Source: Siphonodentalium dalli (taxonomy: Eukaryota > Mollusca > Scaphopoda > Gadilida > Siphonodentaliidae). Taken from it: a stretch of 64,000 bases of DNA. Every line of letters begins with the position of its first letter. The stretch's first letter is position 1. Location: assembly GCA_032622095.1 (NCBI GenBank), contig CP136067.1, forward strand, positions 59,127,899-59,191,898, in the 5' to 3' direction. Below are positions 37,868-51,100 of the stretch, piece after piece. A program made the position numbers and the translations under genes. The notes below the pieces were generated by a model, which did not search any database, had not been told where the DNA came from, and saw only the letters and a list, made by a program, of their open reading frames with translations.

Positions 37868-37976
37868 CATGTTCAAGTGACTCACAAGTAAATATCGAAT
37901 GACGATACATATATTTGTAAACAAACATTTCAAATAATGTTATTGGGACGATAAGTCGCAAGACTTGTTCCGTATT

Positions 37977-38008
<32 letters not shown>

Positions 38009-38507
38009 ATAAGTGATAGAACAACCACTATTATGATGATCGTGTCGTTATTTGTTTAAAATACGTATCAATTGACATATACGCACCCGTTCACTCATTA
38101 AAATAAACCTATTTGGACCATTTTAGGGGATCTCCGCGAATTCGGGGATCTCCGCAAATGGATCTTCACAAATAGAGACCTATACTGCAAATTGTCACAC
38201 CGATCAGCACCTAATTAACGAACCGGTGGCTGACTCGGCTGTATCCGACTAACCTCTTTAAAATACGTATCAATTGAGATATATTACATTTCCGCAAATG
38301 GACATCCGCAAATAGGGGACCTACTGCAATTTGTCGAAATCGGCGTCGCACTACAACGTTTAGTGTGTACCAAAAATTCCCGTTTCTATAAATAAAACTT
38401 CCATGCACCCATGCGATACAATAATTTCCACACCAGAATACACCCGAGGGCGTAACAACGAGCAGATAGCTATCTGGGGACAAGGCCGTGGCTGTAATGT
38501 CTCCGAT

Positions 38508-38662
38508 TGTGTGTGTGTGTGTGTGTGTGTAGGTGTGTGTGTGTGTGTGTGTGAGGGTGTGCGTGTGTGTGTGTGAGAGGGAGGGTGTGTGAGGGAGTGT
38601 GTGTGTGTGTGAGGGAGGGTGTGTGTGTGTGTGTGTGAGAGAGAGGGTGTGTGTGGGTGTGT
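38508..38662. repeat. (GT)n-rich microsatellite
   Basis: About 155 bp of GT repeats broken by GAGGGAGG. His/Thr-rich frames on the minus strand are artefacts. Confidence 0.95.
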
Positions 38663-38739
38663 CCACCTTGGAATTTCCAACTGCGTCTCCCGTGAACCAG
38701 ACTAAACTCCAACTGTTGACACCCCAACCCCCTGTCCCT

Positions 38740-39765
38740 GTTTAGGGGTGTTATATAAGATGGGACATGTTTAATTGTTTCCTATATTGGATTTTCAACA
38801 AAATTCTTTCATAATAAAGAATATTCGAAATACAAAACACTCGTGATACTTTCGTAATAAAGTATACAAAGAACCCTCTTGATACCTTCGGATCAAAGAA
38901 CCATCGGTAAAGAACGCACAGAAAGAGACCCTAGAAATAAATAACTCTACCCCTGCTATAATGATACGATATTGGCGGGTCCTGTTGAGTTTACTCTGAT
39001 GCCGTTGAAGCAAAATGACAAAGTATTTGGAAAAATCCGGATGTTTTGACGAAAAGTCATTATATTTGGAAAATTAAAAAGCGAAGATAGATATATAGTT
39101 TATTGGCAATTACATCCACACGGGGCCGATGTCAGAACAGAAATAACAATAAATATATATATAACAATAATTTAATCATAAGCTGTCAATCCACGGAATA
39201 CTGTAAAACAATTGGCTGTCACACACTTTGCCATTTAGGTTATTTCTCGCTCACATAAATTTCTTGATAACTTTCCCGCTACAGAAATGACAGCAGCGCC
39301 GAGTGACCACACCTCTTGCCTTACATGCGCGTGTCTAAAATGTATACATGGCAACTGTTCGATGCTTCCTACCATTTAACATGAAATTTCGGTGCTGCAT
39401 CATAATTCCTTCTGGTATGACTGTATTGACAATAACCGTACTAGATGCTAATATCCAGTGCACAAGTAACCAGACAAATCAACAAGATGGAACATTTGCA
39501 AAGAAATGAAACACGGAAATTAAATCTAACACGGGTTTGTGCCACCGCGGTCGAATATAATGGGAACACGTGACACGCAGCTGTCCGATGACTCGCGTTG
39601 CGACAATCCAATAAAAAAACGCTGAATATCCGACGCGGCGTGATCAACGATAATCACAAGTTTTGAGTTACATTTGTCTCTTTCAACTTCATGCGTCTTT
39701 TTAGTCTCAATGTACTTCTAACTTCTACTTTTTGTGGCTCTCTTGTGAAATGACGGATTAAATTA
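38740..39765. other. No recognised feature
   Basis: AT-rich DNA; no exon or repeat end identified. Confidence 0.45.
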
Positions 39766-39769
39766 TTAG

Positions 39770-39915
39770 AAACAACTCTTGTTTCGATTAAGGTTATGAG
39801 TTATAACCGAAAAGTTTGATGATAAATATTCTATAACTGCGCTACGCGCGTTATAGAATTCTTCTTTAAACTTGTCCGTTATAACTGCATAACCTTAATC
39901 GAAACAAGAGTTATT
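39770..39915. mobile_element. Small palindromic MITE
   Basis: AACTCTTGTTTCGATTAAGG at the left is mirrored by CCTTAATCGAAACAAGAGTT at the right; inside, TTCTATAACTGCGC and GCGCGTTATAGAA form a second hairpin. About 145 bp. Confidence 0.8.
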
Positions 39916-40674
39916 TCTTAAATAACTAAACACAATTGTAATCAGAATTAAAAATGTATTAACAGGCAATTGCTTTATGATATTCCACTGGAGAGACAAC
40001 ATCTCGTAACAATTGCATCACGATTATCTGATTCGACAAGTATTGTTTGGTCATAATGTATGCATAAACAATGTAAGAATTTAAGGTAATGTGGAACACC
40101 AATACCGAACAATACCGTATATATATGAAATGCATAAAGCAGACTGATGCTGCTTATATATGTTTAATATAATGTTATGTTATGTTAATTTTATGTAATG
40201 TTAAGATATGTAAACAATATTCAAACAATAGATGCAAGCGTTTGACTCGTTCCGCTATAATTTGCACAGGCGTCGTTAAACTCTTGTTAGATATCTATAT
40301 GTATTTAAGTGTTCCATGTAGATAATTGTGTCGGGCATATATAGATTATACACATATTATAGAAGTCGAAAATGCCAATTTAAACAAATCTGGCACTATT
40401 CTCGAAACAGTGTGGCATTGTCTTACCAATGCCGTATATATGAAATGCATACAGCAGACTGATGCTGCTAATGTTGAATATAATGTAATTGCCCCCTTCA
40501 TAAATATATTATAGTAAACAAAACTTTTAGTGTCATATTTAAAACTTCGAATGTTAAGTTAGGCCAATTTATCACACCGCGCAATCATCCTGGTGTGTAG
40601 CTGGTAGCATGGCAGTTAGCCGATGTGCGCAATATTCATTAGAGTATCGGTATTCCATAAATATTCGTAAACGA
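39916..40674. other. No recognised gene
   Basis: AT-rich; ACAATACCGTATATATGAAA / CCAATGCCGTATATATGAAA with GCATA.AGCAGACTGATGCT recurs at about 40110 and 40426, a short direct duplication. Confidence 0.45.
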
Positions 40675-41019
40675 TTATGTACATTTGAAGCAGTTTTGAT
40701 ATGAGTAGGTTTTTGCTGCTACCAATTTTACCTCTCTCGCTAACATGCGATTATATCTCGTCGTCTCGCCAATGGTGTAGCAGACATGTGTCCAACTGAT
40801 GGAAGCTAATATAAACAGAATATAGCAAAAAAAAAAACATACCTTGAAATTCGCCGCTCCGACCTTTCTCAAAATTGCAATGATAAACGCCGTTGCCACT
40901 ACGATAAACACCATACACATAAACACACGCCATGGTAAGTGTGCGGTGTTATATATTAAACTTCGAAAACAGGGTGGTTCTCCTAACAGATTATCAGTAA
41001 CGTTGTTCAAAATTAACAT
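40675..41019 (-). CDS. Small hydrophobic ORF, divergent from RASEF-like gene
   Basis: Not recognised. The ATG at 41019 has an in-frame TGA nine bases upstream. The 114 codons hold a hydrophobic segment near residues 31-48 (VFMCMVFIVVATAFIIAI), then RKVGAANFK, and a second hydrophobic stretch (VCFFFCYILFILASI). Two readings are possible: a two-span membrane protein, or a first coding exon ending AAG/gtatgt at 40843, a very good donor, leaving 59 residues with one span. It starts 325 bp from the RASEF-like start in opposite orientation. Chance is not excluded: no family match and no second exon were found. Confidence 0.33.
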   Translation of the reverse strand: MLILNNVTDNLLGEPPCFRSLIYNTAHLPWRVFMCMVFIVVATAFIIAILRKVGAANFKVCFFFCYILFILASISWTHVCYTIGETTRYNRMLAREVKLVAAKTYSYQNCFKCT

Positions 41020-41344
41020 TCGTCTTCACGTAACCTTATATGACATGTATGCGCGCTATAGGTTAAGTATACTACCCATTGGTAGTATATATAACCAGAT
41101 ATATGTAAGAATTATAATGCAATCTAATTTATTTGTCACCAAAGTTCTCAGTGAAGAGAAATATTTAGATCATGTATCCATTTTTCCACAGGAATTCTTG
41201 AAGATTTTTCGCCACCTGTGCAACATGTGACAGCTTAGAACACGATAGTCACCACAAAGTGCCTTCATCCGACATCGACGATAGATTCTGATTGGTCTCT
41301 GGAGTTCACTCCCTTAGTTACATGTGCCACTTAGCATCTAGCCG
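41020..41344. promoter_or_regulatory. Candidate bidirectional promoter / 5' UTR
   Basis: The 325-bp gap between the divergent ATGs at 41019 (minus) and 41345 (plus). An inverted CCAAT box (ATTGG, 41291-41295, in GATTGGTC) sits 50 bp before the RASEF-like start codon. No convincing TATA box at a fitting distance. The promoter role is inferred from the arrangement only. Confidence 0.3.
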
Positions 41345-41670
41345 ATGGATGATAACCAAGTTGGACTCTTATTCAAAGCTTGTGACGTAGATGGGTCCGG
41401 ATACATCGACAAAGATGAGCTGTCTGGTATTTGCTCTGAGCTCTCATCTGATGACCTTCAGGACGTGTTCAAGGAATTGGACGTAGACGGTGATGGCCGG
41501 ATCAGCCTCACCGAGTTCGCTAAAGGATTCAAGGAGATCAGCGAGTCTCGAATCGAGGACAACCGAAAGAAACGAAGACAACGTCTAAAAAGCATTGACG
41601 TCCTTAACGATGACGTCAGTGAAGGATACAGCGACACTATTCTCGATGACGGACTGAAGGCATTATCATG
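41345..41670 (+). CDS. RASEF: RASEF-like exon 1: start codon and two EF-hands
   Basis: Calcium-binding N-terminus. The ATG at 41345 is preceded in frame by a TAG at 41339-41341, so this is the first possible in-frame Met. EF loop 1 is residues 14-25 (DVDGSGYIDKDE) and loop 2 is residues 46-57 (DVDGDGRISLTE). Both keep D/D/S-or-D at positions 1, 3 and 5, the Gly at 6, the Ile at 8 and the Glu at 12, so both should bind calcium. A basic segment (about residues 72-85) follows. The exon ends TCATG with donor gtttgt at 41671, leaving phase 2; the open frame continues about 90 bases into the intron, but that part has no family resemblance. Confidence 0.92.
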
Positions 41671-42139
41671 GTTTGTATACATACGTTATCATCCTATAAC
41701 AAAACATGGGTGCAAAGATGCATGCCTGTATGGCGGTGTGGTTGTAACGTATATATAAGAAAAATATTAGGGCCACTTCCTAATGGCGCGCACCGAACGC
41801 GGCAGAAGCGACAAAATGTGCGCCATAGTCGAGCGTCGAAAGCGACAAATTGTGCGACTATCTATATGAATGTCGCATGTTTTGTCGCTTTCGGAGCGCG
41901 CAAAAACATGCAACATTTCGTATGTTTTGGCGCGCACCGAAAGCGACAAAACATTCAACATGCAACATTATGTCGTATATTTTGTCACGACTAATGCCGC
42001 ATAATTTGTCGCTTCTGGTGCTTTCGGCGCGCCAAAACATTATACATTATCGCATGTTTTGGCGGCGCCGAAAGCGACATAAGCGCCAAACATATGCGAT
42101 CTTATGGCGCACATTTTGTCGCTTCTATATATATATATC

Positions 42140-42172
<33 letters not shown>

Positions 42173-45100
42173 CTTTCGGCGCGCCAGAAGCGACATTAGG
42201 AAGTGGCCCTGATAGTATTCCATAGTATGAACAATATGTGTGCGCGTCTAGACATTTGTCGCTTTCGGCGGTTTCCTCGTTTGTTGGCTTCCATATTCCC
42301 CGCACCCATTCTAGGTTGGCCCTAACATTATTCCATATATATAGGACTAGCAGGTTAGCCCGCCACTGGCGGCAATAGTCAGAAACATGACAATTTTTAA
42401 GTTTTAATTAATTTTTTTAATTAATTTAATTTTTTGTTTTTCAATGAGTTAATTTTTTGGTTTTTCAATGAGTTAATTGTGCCTTTTTAATTCGATTTTT
42501 CGGTCGATCCATTAATTAATTAAACCCGTACAGGACCGGGCTACTCAAAAACCAAATTTCAAGTCGATAGCTCCACCCGTTTCCGAGATCTGGTCTGCGC
42601 ATGCGCGAAGCTGGCGTCGCACGGGCTCCGACCGGGCTACTCAAAAACCAAATTTCAAGTCGATAGCTCCACCCGTTTCCGAGATCTGGTCTGCGCATGC
42701 GCGAAGCTGGCGTCGCACGGGCTCGGCGACCCGATAAAATTCGTATTCGGGGCAAGATACATTCACATACCAAATTTCAAGTCGATAGCTCCACCCGTTT
42801 CCGATATCTCGTCTGCGCATGCGCTGCACGGGCGTCGCACGGGCTCGCCAATACGACAGCGACGACCACCTGGTCAAACTACACTCACGTACCAAGTTTC
42901 GTCCCGATCGGTCGAGGTGTTGGTATCTGATGCAAAAGACGAAATTGTGAGTGTTGGTCAATAGTCCCCGTCGTGAACCCCATCATCGCAAAGAGCGGAC
43001 AGTCAATTAATCCCGTCCTGAACCTCCATCACCAACGCGACGTAAACATGTGTTGCGTTCTAAAAATAGGAAAGCACTTTCTCTCTGCATAATAAATTTC
43101 GAGCGATAACGTTTGCGTAAATACGAAATTGTGAGTGTTGGTTTGTAACCGGGATTTCTGAGAAGCATTATGCCTATAACTACCCCCCCCCCCAAGCCCT
43201 GACCTAAGTGTCATACATACTATAACAATGATGTTGTAAGAGTACTATAGCATCCAATAAATCTCCCCGCATAGGAAAGCACTCAATGTTCCCGTATAAC
43301 TCTGCAGATGCTAATAACGTTGAATGGGAAACAGACGCTCTTTATAGAGATGCGTCAAAAACAAACGCTCATTAAATAATCACTTGATTAACCCACGCCG
43401 TGCCTTTGCGGTGATTTGGGAGTGGGTAAAGGGTGCTCAGAGCTTCTCCAAAACGCGACAACTACGGTGTTCGTGGTTTTTTACACTTATATACGAAATT
43501 TGAGCTCGATATGTGCAGTCGTTTTCGATTCTATAAAGTACACACACACATAAATACGGAAGTCTCAAAATATATAGTATAGATGAAGCAGCCAGACATT
43601 CACATATGTAAGCCAACCGTATATGGTAAAATCAAGCTTTCGCACTCAGTCACAAACCTTTAGATGCATACGTACGTGTCAGACATGCTTTTTGTTGGAA
43701 CCAAGACCGAATAGAAACTAATTTGAACACAAGCTGGTTATTTGGTCCCATATTAGTAGAGAGGGTATATAGTGGATTGGGGTGAATATTAATTCTAAAA
43801 ACAAAATCATCACAAACGCGGGGTGGGGGGGGGGGGGGGGGGGGGGCTGAAACATTTTGTCCAATGCCAGTTATTTATAAGTGACATCTGTTTCTAGCCA
43901 GGAGAAGGTTATTGAGTTATACCAGAAGCTACATTCGTCGGAGTATGTTGGTCTTGTTCCACAATTCGAAAACATCATCTATGACATCGTTCGTGACGTT
44001 AAGCAGTATTCACAAGACAACAGCCGGCTAGAAACTTCACTCAACCAGTGAGTATACAAACGGATTAAACTCAAGACGATTGGTTATATATGTGTGCAGG
44101 GATGTGGACATGCACGTAGTTTGGAGGGGATTTGAGTCACAATTTTGGTCACAGGAGCTGGAAATGTCACATCAGACCAACAACAATTAGACATTTAAGA
44201 CCGAAATACGTTCATTTTGTGCTGATAGTTTAATTGTCCAGGCAATTTTTAGTATAAAGTATGCTTCTTATCTAAATAATTCAACATGTTCCTATTTTCA
44301 GTCGAAATTTTAGACCAAAATGACATCAGTTGGAAATTTTCCAACTTTAGGTTGGAATTTTCCTACTAGTTGGATAGTTGGAAACTAAACTATTAGCCTC
44401 TAGCCACGCCTCTGGTTACATGGTAAACTATCATTTTAGTTACATATCTATATATATTCTGATTATATATGATAATTTTCCATCAAAACCAGAGGATTTT
44501 ATTTTTTTATTTCGTTATAACATGTTTATCTATTGCGCATATTCCAAAAACACAAACCGGTTGAACAAAATCATATGCATGTACGATATATTTTGAATAG
44601 TTTTATCATGCATACATGGTACATACACCACCGGATACATGTAACATGATTCCATATGGCCGAAATATGTGTACACCCAAACTTATTATTGCGTTTTTCT
44701 ACCTTGTAATTGATTAGTATTTGTCATTTAATTTAGCTATAAGTGCTTTCACACTTTATTTCTTATTTAGACGCCGTCTGATCCAGATTTTGCTTTCCGC
44801 CTTATTAATTTACCACACAACTAAACGTTTCAGATTAAAAACACGCCATGACAAACATATGCAAAATGTGGAAGAGGAGATGGAAAATGAGGTTCGGAAA
44901 GTAGAAATGAAGATAAGAGAAGAGGTAAGCTCAAATCTGCACCAACGGCGTTGAAATACGTATGTACAAACTGTAACACACAGGATCATGTATAAGATGG
45001 GATGCTGTATAGGTGCGGCGGCATCTCATTTATGAAAGGAAGGAACCGCTGAAGAGTGTGAAGCAGTATGTTTGAGGGAGGACATTTGTTTTTATTTGCG

Positions 45101-48100
45101 TGGTTGCAGAATGTATACATGTATTATCTGAACATGTATGAATTATAGAAATACGCACTTCGCCCACCATGACTCATCTTATTAACGCCACCGGTGTATT
45201 CTGTGCTTGAAAATATAATAACCACTGGTCCAATGGGGGAATAGGTCGATGTAAAAGCTCTAGTGGGACTCCTAATGGGTCTCGTTAAAAGCTGTAGTCT
45301 TACCCCGAATGCGCTATCAATAATGGTTATTTTTGTGTTTTTTGTTATAAGATATGCCAAAAAATAATATGTAAGTCCTATATTTGATTTCAGTATACTT
45401 TATTTTACTTTAGTTTATTTATTTAGTTTAGTAAAAAGGAAATGGTATTCAATTAACTGATAGCCTGAAAATAATTTATAACCCATTGGGAGCCCCTGGG
45501 GTATAGTGAAGTGAATTATGGGTAATTTTAATTGTAGTGCGCATGCCTGTTCTGTTGGAGTAATCGCGATCTTTTTTATTTTCTGGTCATATACACAATG
45601 TGTTTGTACCGATGCATGTATCGTGACTCGACTCGTTTTCGTGGTCACGTAGGCCCTATATAACCTATGATCACGAAAACGAGCAGAGTCGCGAAATAAG
45701 ATAGAATTCCCGGAATCGTACATTCACTTTCAATAGTATACATTCTCTGAATCTGCGGAATTCCCAGAATTGTACTTTCACTTTCAATAGGATTCTCCGA
45801 ATTTGATAGAATTTTCACTTTCACTGTTCATTTTTACCACGCAAAGCGACCTTAGTTGACACATATATATGACACACTGGCTGAGTCCATGACAAATAGT
45901 TTATGTAGCATTGCTTCTTTCATTTAATTAAAGCTCACCTCGTAAAAACGCATGTTAATCGTATTTGTTTACAAATTGCATTTCAGTTTTGACAAACTAT
46001 TTATTGAGGCAGAAGTGAGTTTGTTTGAAGCGAATGTTATCTCACTTGACCCCTGAACTGAAAATTTCCGTAACCGGTTCGTACAAAGATAATTGATAAC
46101 GGCAATATTTAATAAATTATTTACCTTGTTATGTCAAACGTTCTTGATTATTATACATAGATGGCCAATTACTTATAGTATATTAGCCTGCGAATGTGCA
46201 AAACAAAATTGTGTCCTAAAACCAAACAGATATCAGTATAATTATCAATTGCTTTATCGATAAAACCACGTGCGTCTTGTTTCTATTCTCGTAGGATGCC
46301 TTGATCCTGGTAATAAACATTCTGATTCATTGTAGACGGGAGCTATTTATCTCGCAAGATCGCGCGTTTTGTTTACATATTGGAGTGGGGAAAAAACAGG
46401 ATTTGGTTACGGTATATATACAGTTCTGACCGATTTATTCTGAGATTTCTTATTATAAAGCGTTTAGTGGCCAAGTTATGAAATAATTAATCGCACGCAC
46501 AAACTGGCATTTAATGGGGTCTGTTTAAAAATTTGGTGATGATAATTTTGTGCGGAATTAGGGTAGTATCAAAATTGGCAAATTTAAGGACGGAAACGGC
46601 ACATGGACATATTATTTTTTTATTTTTTCTGTTGGTCATATTAGGTCCGAAGAGTCATTCTTCACAATTGACTTGGTTAGATAGTTCCAGCATTCACAAG
46701 GAATCGAGCATAGCCCGGACATTAACACTGTCGCCTGTGCCATGTGGAGAATAATTGGTGTACTGTAATTAACGCCACCGGTGTATACTGTGCTTGAAAA
46801 TATAATATCCACTGGTGTTATGCGGGATTAGGTCGATGTAAAAGCTGCGAATGGGTCGCTTTAAAAGCTGTAGAGTTACCCCGATTCGGTATCCTCAATA
46901 AAATAGTCCGGCACAGATTAGCACATGTGCTGATATTGATAATTACCACACACTTTGGAAAGCATGCGGTTGTGTGGTAATCAGGGATGGATTTCGACGA
47001 CATTTGATACCTAGGGATAGTTTTGTCCGGGGAGTGTTTTGGTGGGCCAAATCGTGACCCCGACCTGACCTTGACCTTCAAAATGGTCAATTCAAGGTCA
47101 AATCTGGTAAAACGTACGGATTGCGACGAAATTTGATACCTAGGGTTACTTTTCTCCGGGGAGTGTTTTGGACGGGTCAAATCATGACCCTGACCTGGCC
47201 TTGACTTTAAAATTAGTCAATTCAAGGTCAAATCGCGCCTTTCGCCGGAAAGAAGATGGGAACAGCCCGGACGAAGTCGGGTCCACCAGAGACAGCTTGA
47301 AGAATGTAATGTATAACACGAGAAACGGGAAAACGTGGTATATGGAAGTATCCAAATTTCCCACATGGAATTTGAAAGCTAGTTTATATTATAATTATAT
47401 TATAATTTATATTTATGGCTAATAATATGATCTTGGTGGCGTTACCATTTCTGACTATGGTTTTCTTGCATATATTTGCGAATGCCTGTATGTCGGTCGG
47501 TCTGTCCGCTATATAAATCCAAGGCGGAACATCTCATTGAGCTATATAGTCCAAAGGAGTCTGGCAGGGGTAACCTATTACGAGGAAGATAATGTTTCCG
47601 GTTAAACATTTCTAAAGTGATGTCACAAAATTACACTAACTTATATATTATATATAGTCAGATCCATGATATATAGAAAATCAAACGTTATTGTTTAAAT
47701 ATATATATAAGTGGCGCCACCGGAGTCAGGGATGGGTTTGAGAGTGGGGTTCCGATTTTTTTTTTTTTTTGAATAAATCACTTCTTTCTTTCACTGTCCT
47801 TCAAGTTTATGAACATTAAATGTGAGCCCTCCTTGCGTATACTTGCCTTGAGGACTGATTGAAAGGCTACGCTGAGGAATCTTTTAAGTATACCAATGCT
47901 GATAAATGAATTAAGAAATAGCCATTAATATAAGTGGCACCTTTCGGGACATGAATGGGGTTCAGGGCGCGAGCACCAAAATTGTAATTTTTAAAAAGTG
48001 TTTGCGGCGATTTTCTTACAAATTAATATATATAAGCTTCTCCACGATCCGATTAATCAAATTGTGTGGTTTAAAGTTTCCAAACTGATGCTGACAGGAA

Positions 48101-51100
48101 GGAAAATCTATTGTGATCTCCACTATATACGACGTATATATTTATAATAAAAAAAACGCTACAGCTTAAATATGCCTATAGGCGACACCGTCCGAGTCAC
48201 CGATTGAGGTCAAAGTTAGAGATACGGGTTAATATTCGATATGATACAGAATGTAGAACTATGCAGCATGTACATTTGTTAACCGATAGACAACCTATCA
48301 AAAGTTTGGTTATTTTTCCACCCGAACGTCGCCGGTCAACCGTGCTAGTATGCTATATAGATATAAGTATAGCAACTTTGCAGACCACAACTATTCGTGC
48401 ATTAACTTTGGAAAACAGTAGTCCAAATTCGTCTAATCGAAAGACACATCTAATATTTCGTTTAACCATCTGCAATGTTTCTTAGCCACAAATCATGTTG
48501 TGAACTTATTTATAACGTTCTGGAACCAATCTGCGAGTTAATTTGACATTTCCTGCACATTTGAATTTGAATTTGAATCCATCTGCCGCGTTGCGAGTTC
48601 CGAGGTGAACATTAATAAACACAGGCACCCCCTAACACGCACACCTCTGTAGGAACATGGGTGTGTTATGTGTGTGTGTGTTGTTATAATTGCTGCTCAA
48701 TGGACAGCGCCCAAGTACCATAACGGCATCATCTTAGAAACGAGTCTTGAAACGATTCAGCCGCGGTTTTACGACCATACATTTTCTTCTTGTGGCAATA
48801 GATTACTGACCAATGTTTACTCGCGCACATGGAACGTGTGAGTTATTTCATTCAATTCATTTCAATTTATTAGTATTCTGATCATCAAGGTAGATATAAC
48901 AGAAACATGGTCATTACAAATATCGATGCAAATATAAATTTGATTTGCATGAATGCACATTTAGATATATAATATAGTTGTGTATACAATAGTGTCTTGA
49001 TCTGTATATAATTATATATATATTTTTTCTGATAGATTATTGTTATTAATTTCGGCGTAATGGTTACGTGTTCGGTCAGTGGATATGGATTTTGAATGGT
49101 TTAAGTGATTCAGCCTCAAGAGGAGTCAGATTGTAGTATATACTCGTGGCGCTTATCAAATAAGCGCATATACAGCGATAAACTATTATATTGGTGTTGG
49201 GGTCCTTCTTTATACAATTTGGTACATGTAAGAAACAAGTATGTTATATCGGTATATTTTGAAGGTGGGTTACTTGTTTGTCTGAAAGTGTAGCCTCAAG
49301 AGTTCCGAAATATATCAATGATCTTTTTTGGTAATTCTTCTGCTGCGGTTATTGAATAGTGCTGCTAACTTGTTAGCGTTTGGTCTCTGGTAATAGTATA
49401 TATGGTCTCAGGTATTGTACGCGTATGTCTTGGAGTTCAATACATTTAAGGATGACATGATACTCATCGCCTATTTCTGAGTTGCAGAGGGTACACAATC
49501 TATCCGAATATGCGGCATTGGTCCACGCGCCATATTCTATTGGGAGTTTATGGTTCCTGGTACGGAAGAGAAGGATGCTTTGCACGACTCGGTGGTTTGT
49601 TATTGATAGGTAACTTTCTCGTTCAAATGAGGTCTTGATAATACGATAAAAGGCGAATTTACTGGATGTTGCTATCGATGCCCACCATTCTTGCAGATAG
49701 AAATCGTGCAGTTTTCGTTCGATAGTTTGCATGAAGTGCTTGGGATTTGTGATATACTGATTATTCCACACGTTACTCATTCCGAAGCCATTAAGCGAGT
49801 CATGAAAACATTTAATCTATGGGTTATTAAAAACAGCGTGAGAATACAATTGGTGCATAATATAATACAGTTTAAGTGGCACTCTGCTTGTAGGCATTGT
49901 GATAAGCTTAGTCCAGTAAGAAAGGAAACGAGTCTTGATTTTCACTGCGATTGGATATATTCCAAGTTCTCCATGATTACGAAACCGGTTGACCGACAAT
50001 TTTAGAATAGTTAATTTTATAACAGAGCGATCACACGAGCTGCGTTTCTGATAGAAATTATTTATAGAATAAAGACTATATTCACTCCAAATGAGTGGTC
50101 GGAAATTTAAGTTTGACAATAATGCTGGCTCATATACAGTTTTATTGTCAAAGGTGAGAGCTTCATATAGTTATTCATTTATACCAACCATCGTATATAT
50201 TTGTGCATATATACCAAAATGAGCGTAAACTAGGAATATATTGAAGTCACATGAATGTGGATGTACACGAATGTGGATGGTTATGTTATTCAGGTAGAAC
50301 ATGGTGTGTATATATTTGAATATTCCCAAATTATTAACTTTCTCTTCGTCAGGAGCGAGCAAAAGCGGAAAGTGACTACAACGCACTGAAAGCCAAGTTC
50401 GACAACGAGTTTTCTATCCTGCAGTTGAATCTTAAGCGGCTGCAACAGGTTAATAAATACTTCATCTTTTTTATGTCTGTTCAAAACGGGGCAACTGAAC
50501 TGCAGTCTATTTGGGTATAAAATGTAATCCTGTCTGAACATGCAACGAGAGAGTTTACATTTCAGTGTGGTGATCATATCGACATTGTACTACAATGTTC
50601 ATGAAATAACAGAGCGTCAACGAAATTCATATTGTTATTTGACCATCTATCATGTAACCTTCAACATTTTTTTCTTCCTGCAAGAGTCGAAGTGCTCGAG
50701 GTTTCCTTCTCCTTCCAAAATGGAGGAGTGTATCAGTCTATATACACGCAACTGCATTGTGCGTCTTTCTATACGTATGAGCCCCCACAATCGGGTCAGT
50801 TTTATTTCTCTGTACATATCGGATGTACTCTAAATGTTGGCGTAGACGAAGTCCAATATATGATTCTCATATCAACAAATTACACCAAGACCTGGGTGCT
50901 AATAATCTGGTCTCCCACCCCGTTGTTCATCTTTTACTGCATATCCTTCAGTCCTTCACTTATAAATATTTATGTAACTTATTAGGAAACTTGATCTATA
51001 ATTTGTCTTGCATTATGAATAGGACGTACATCTAAATATCCAAACACGCCCATATATTCCAGGAACCATCTGACAATAAGAGTAAAGACTTTGATGAACA

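Larger units (their letters stand above)
35850..38460 (+). mobile_element. CR1-like LINE segment, copy 2
   Basis: Second copy of the 20190-21640 segment, interrupted at 35997-37018 by another element. It includes the reverse transcriptase remnant, an ATG/ATGGTG tail at 37976-38008, and the GGGGATCTCCGCGAATTCGG stretch beyond. Confidence 0.7.

Noticed and set aside
38211-38727. His/Thr-rich frames up to 151 codons
   Set aside because: Translation of a GT microsatellite in three frames.
40751-40933. Alternative minus-strand frame from ACCATGGCG
   Set aside because: Good start context, but the 60 codons have no domain or clear membrane pattern; the 41019 frame fits better.
44771-44833. Extension of exon 3 to the upstream acceptor at 44770
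   Set aside because: In frame, but the 21 added residues are hydrophobic and break the coiled coil, while the AG at 44833 has a good polypyrimidine tract and fits the family.
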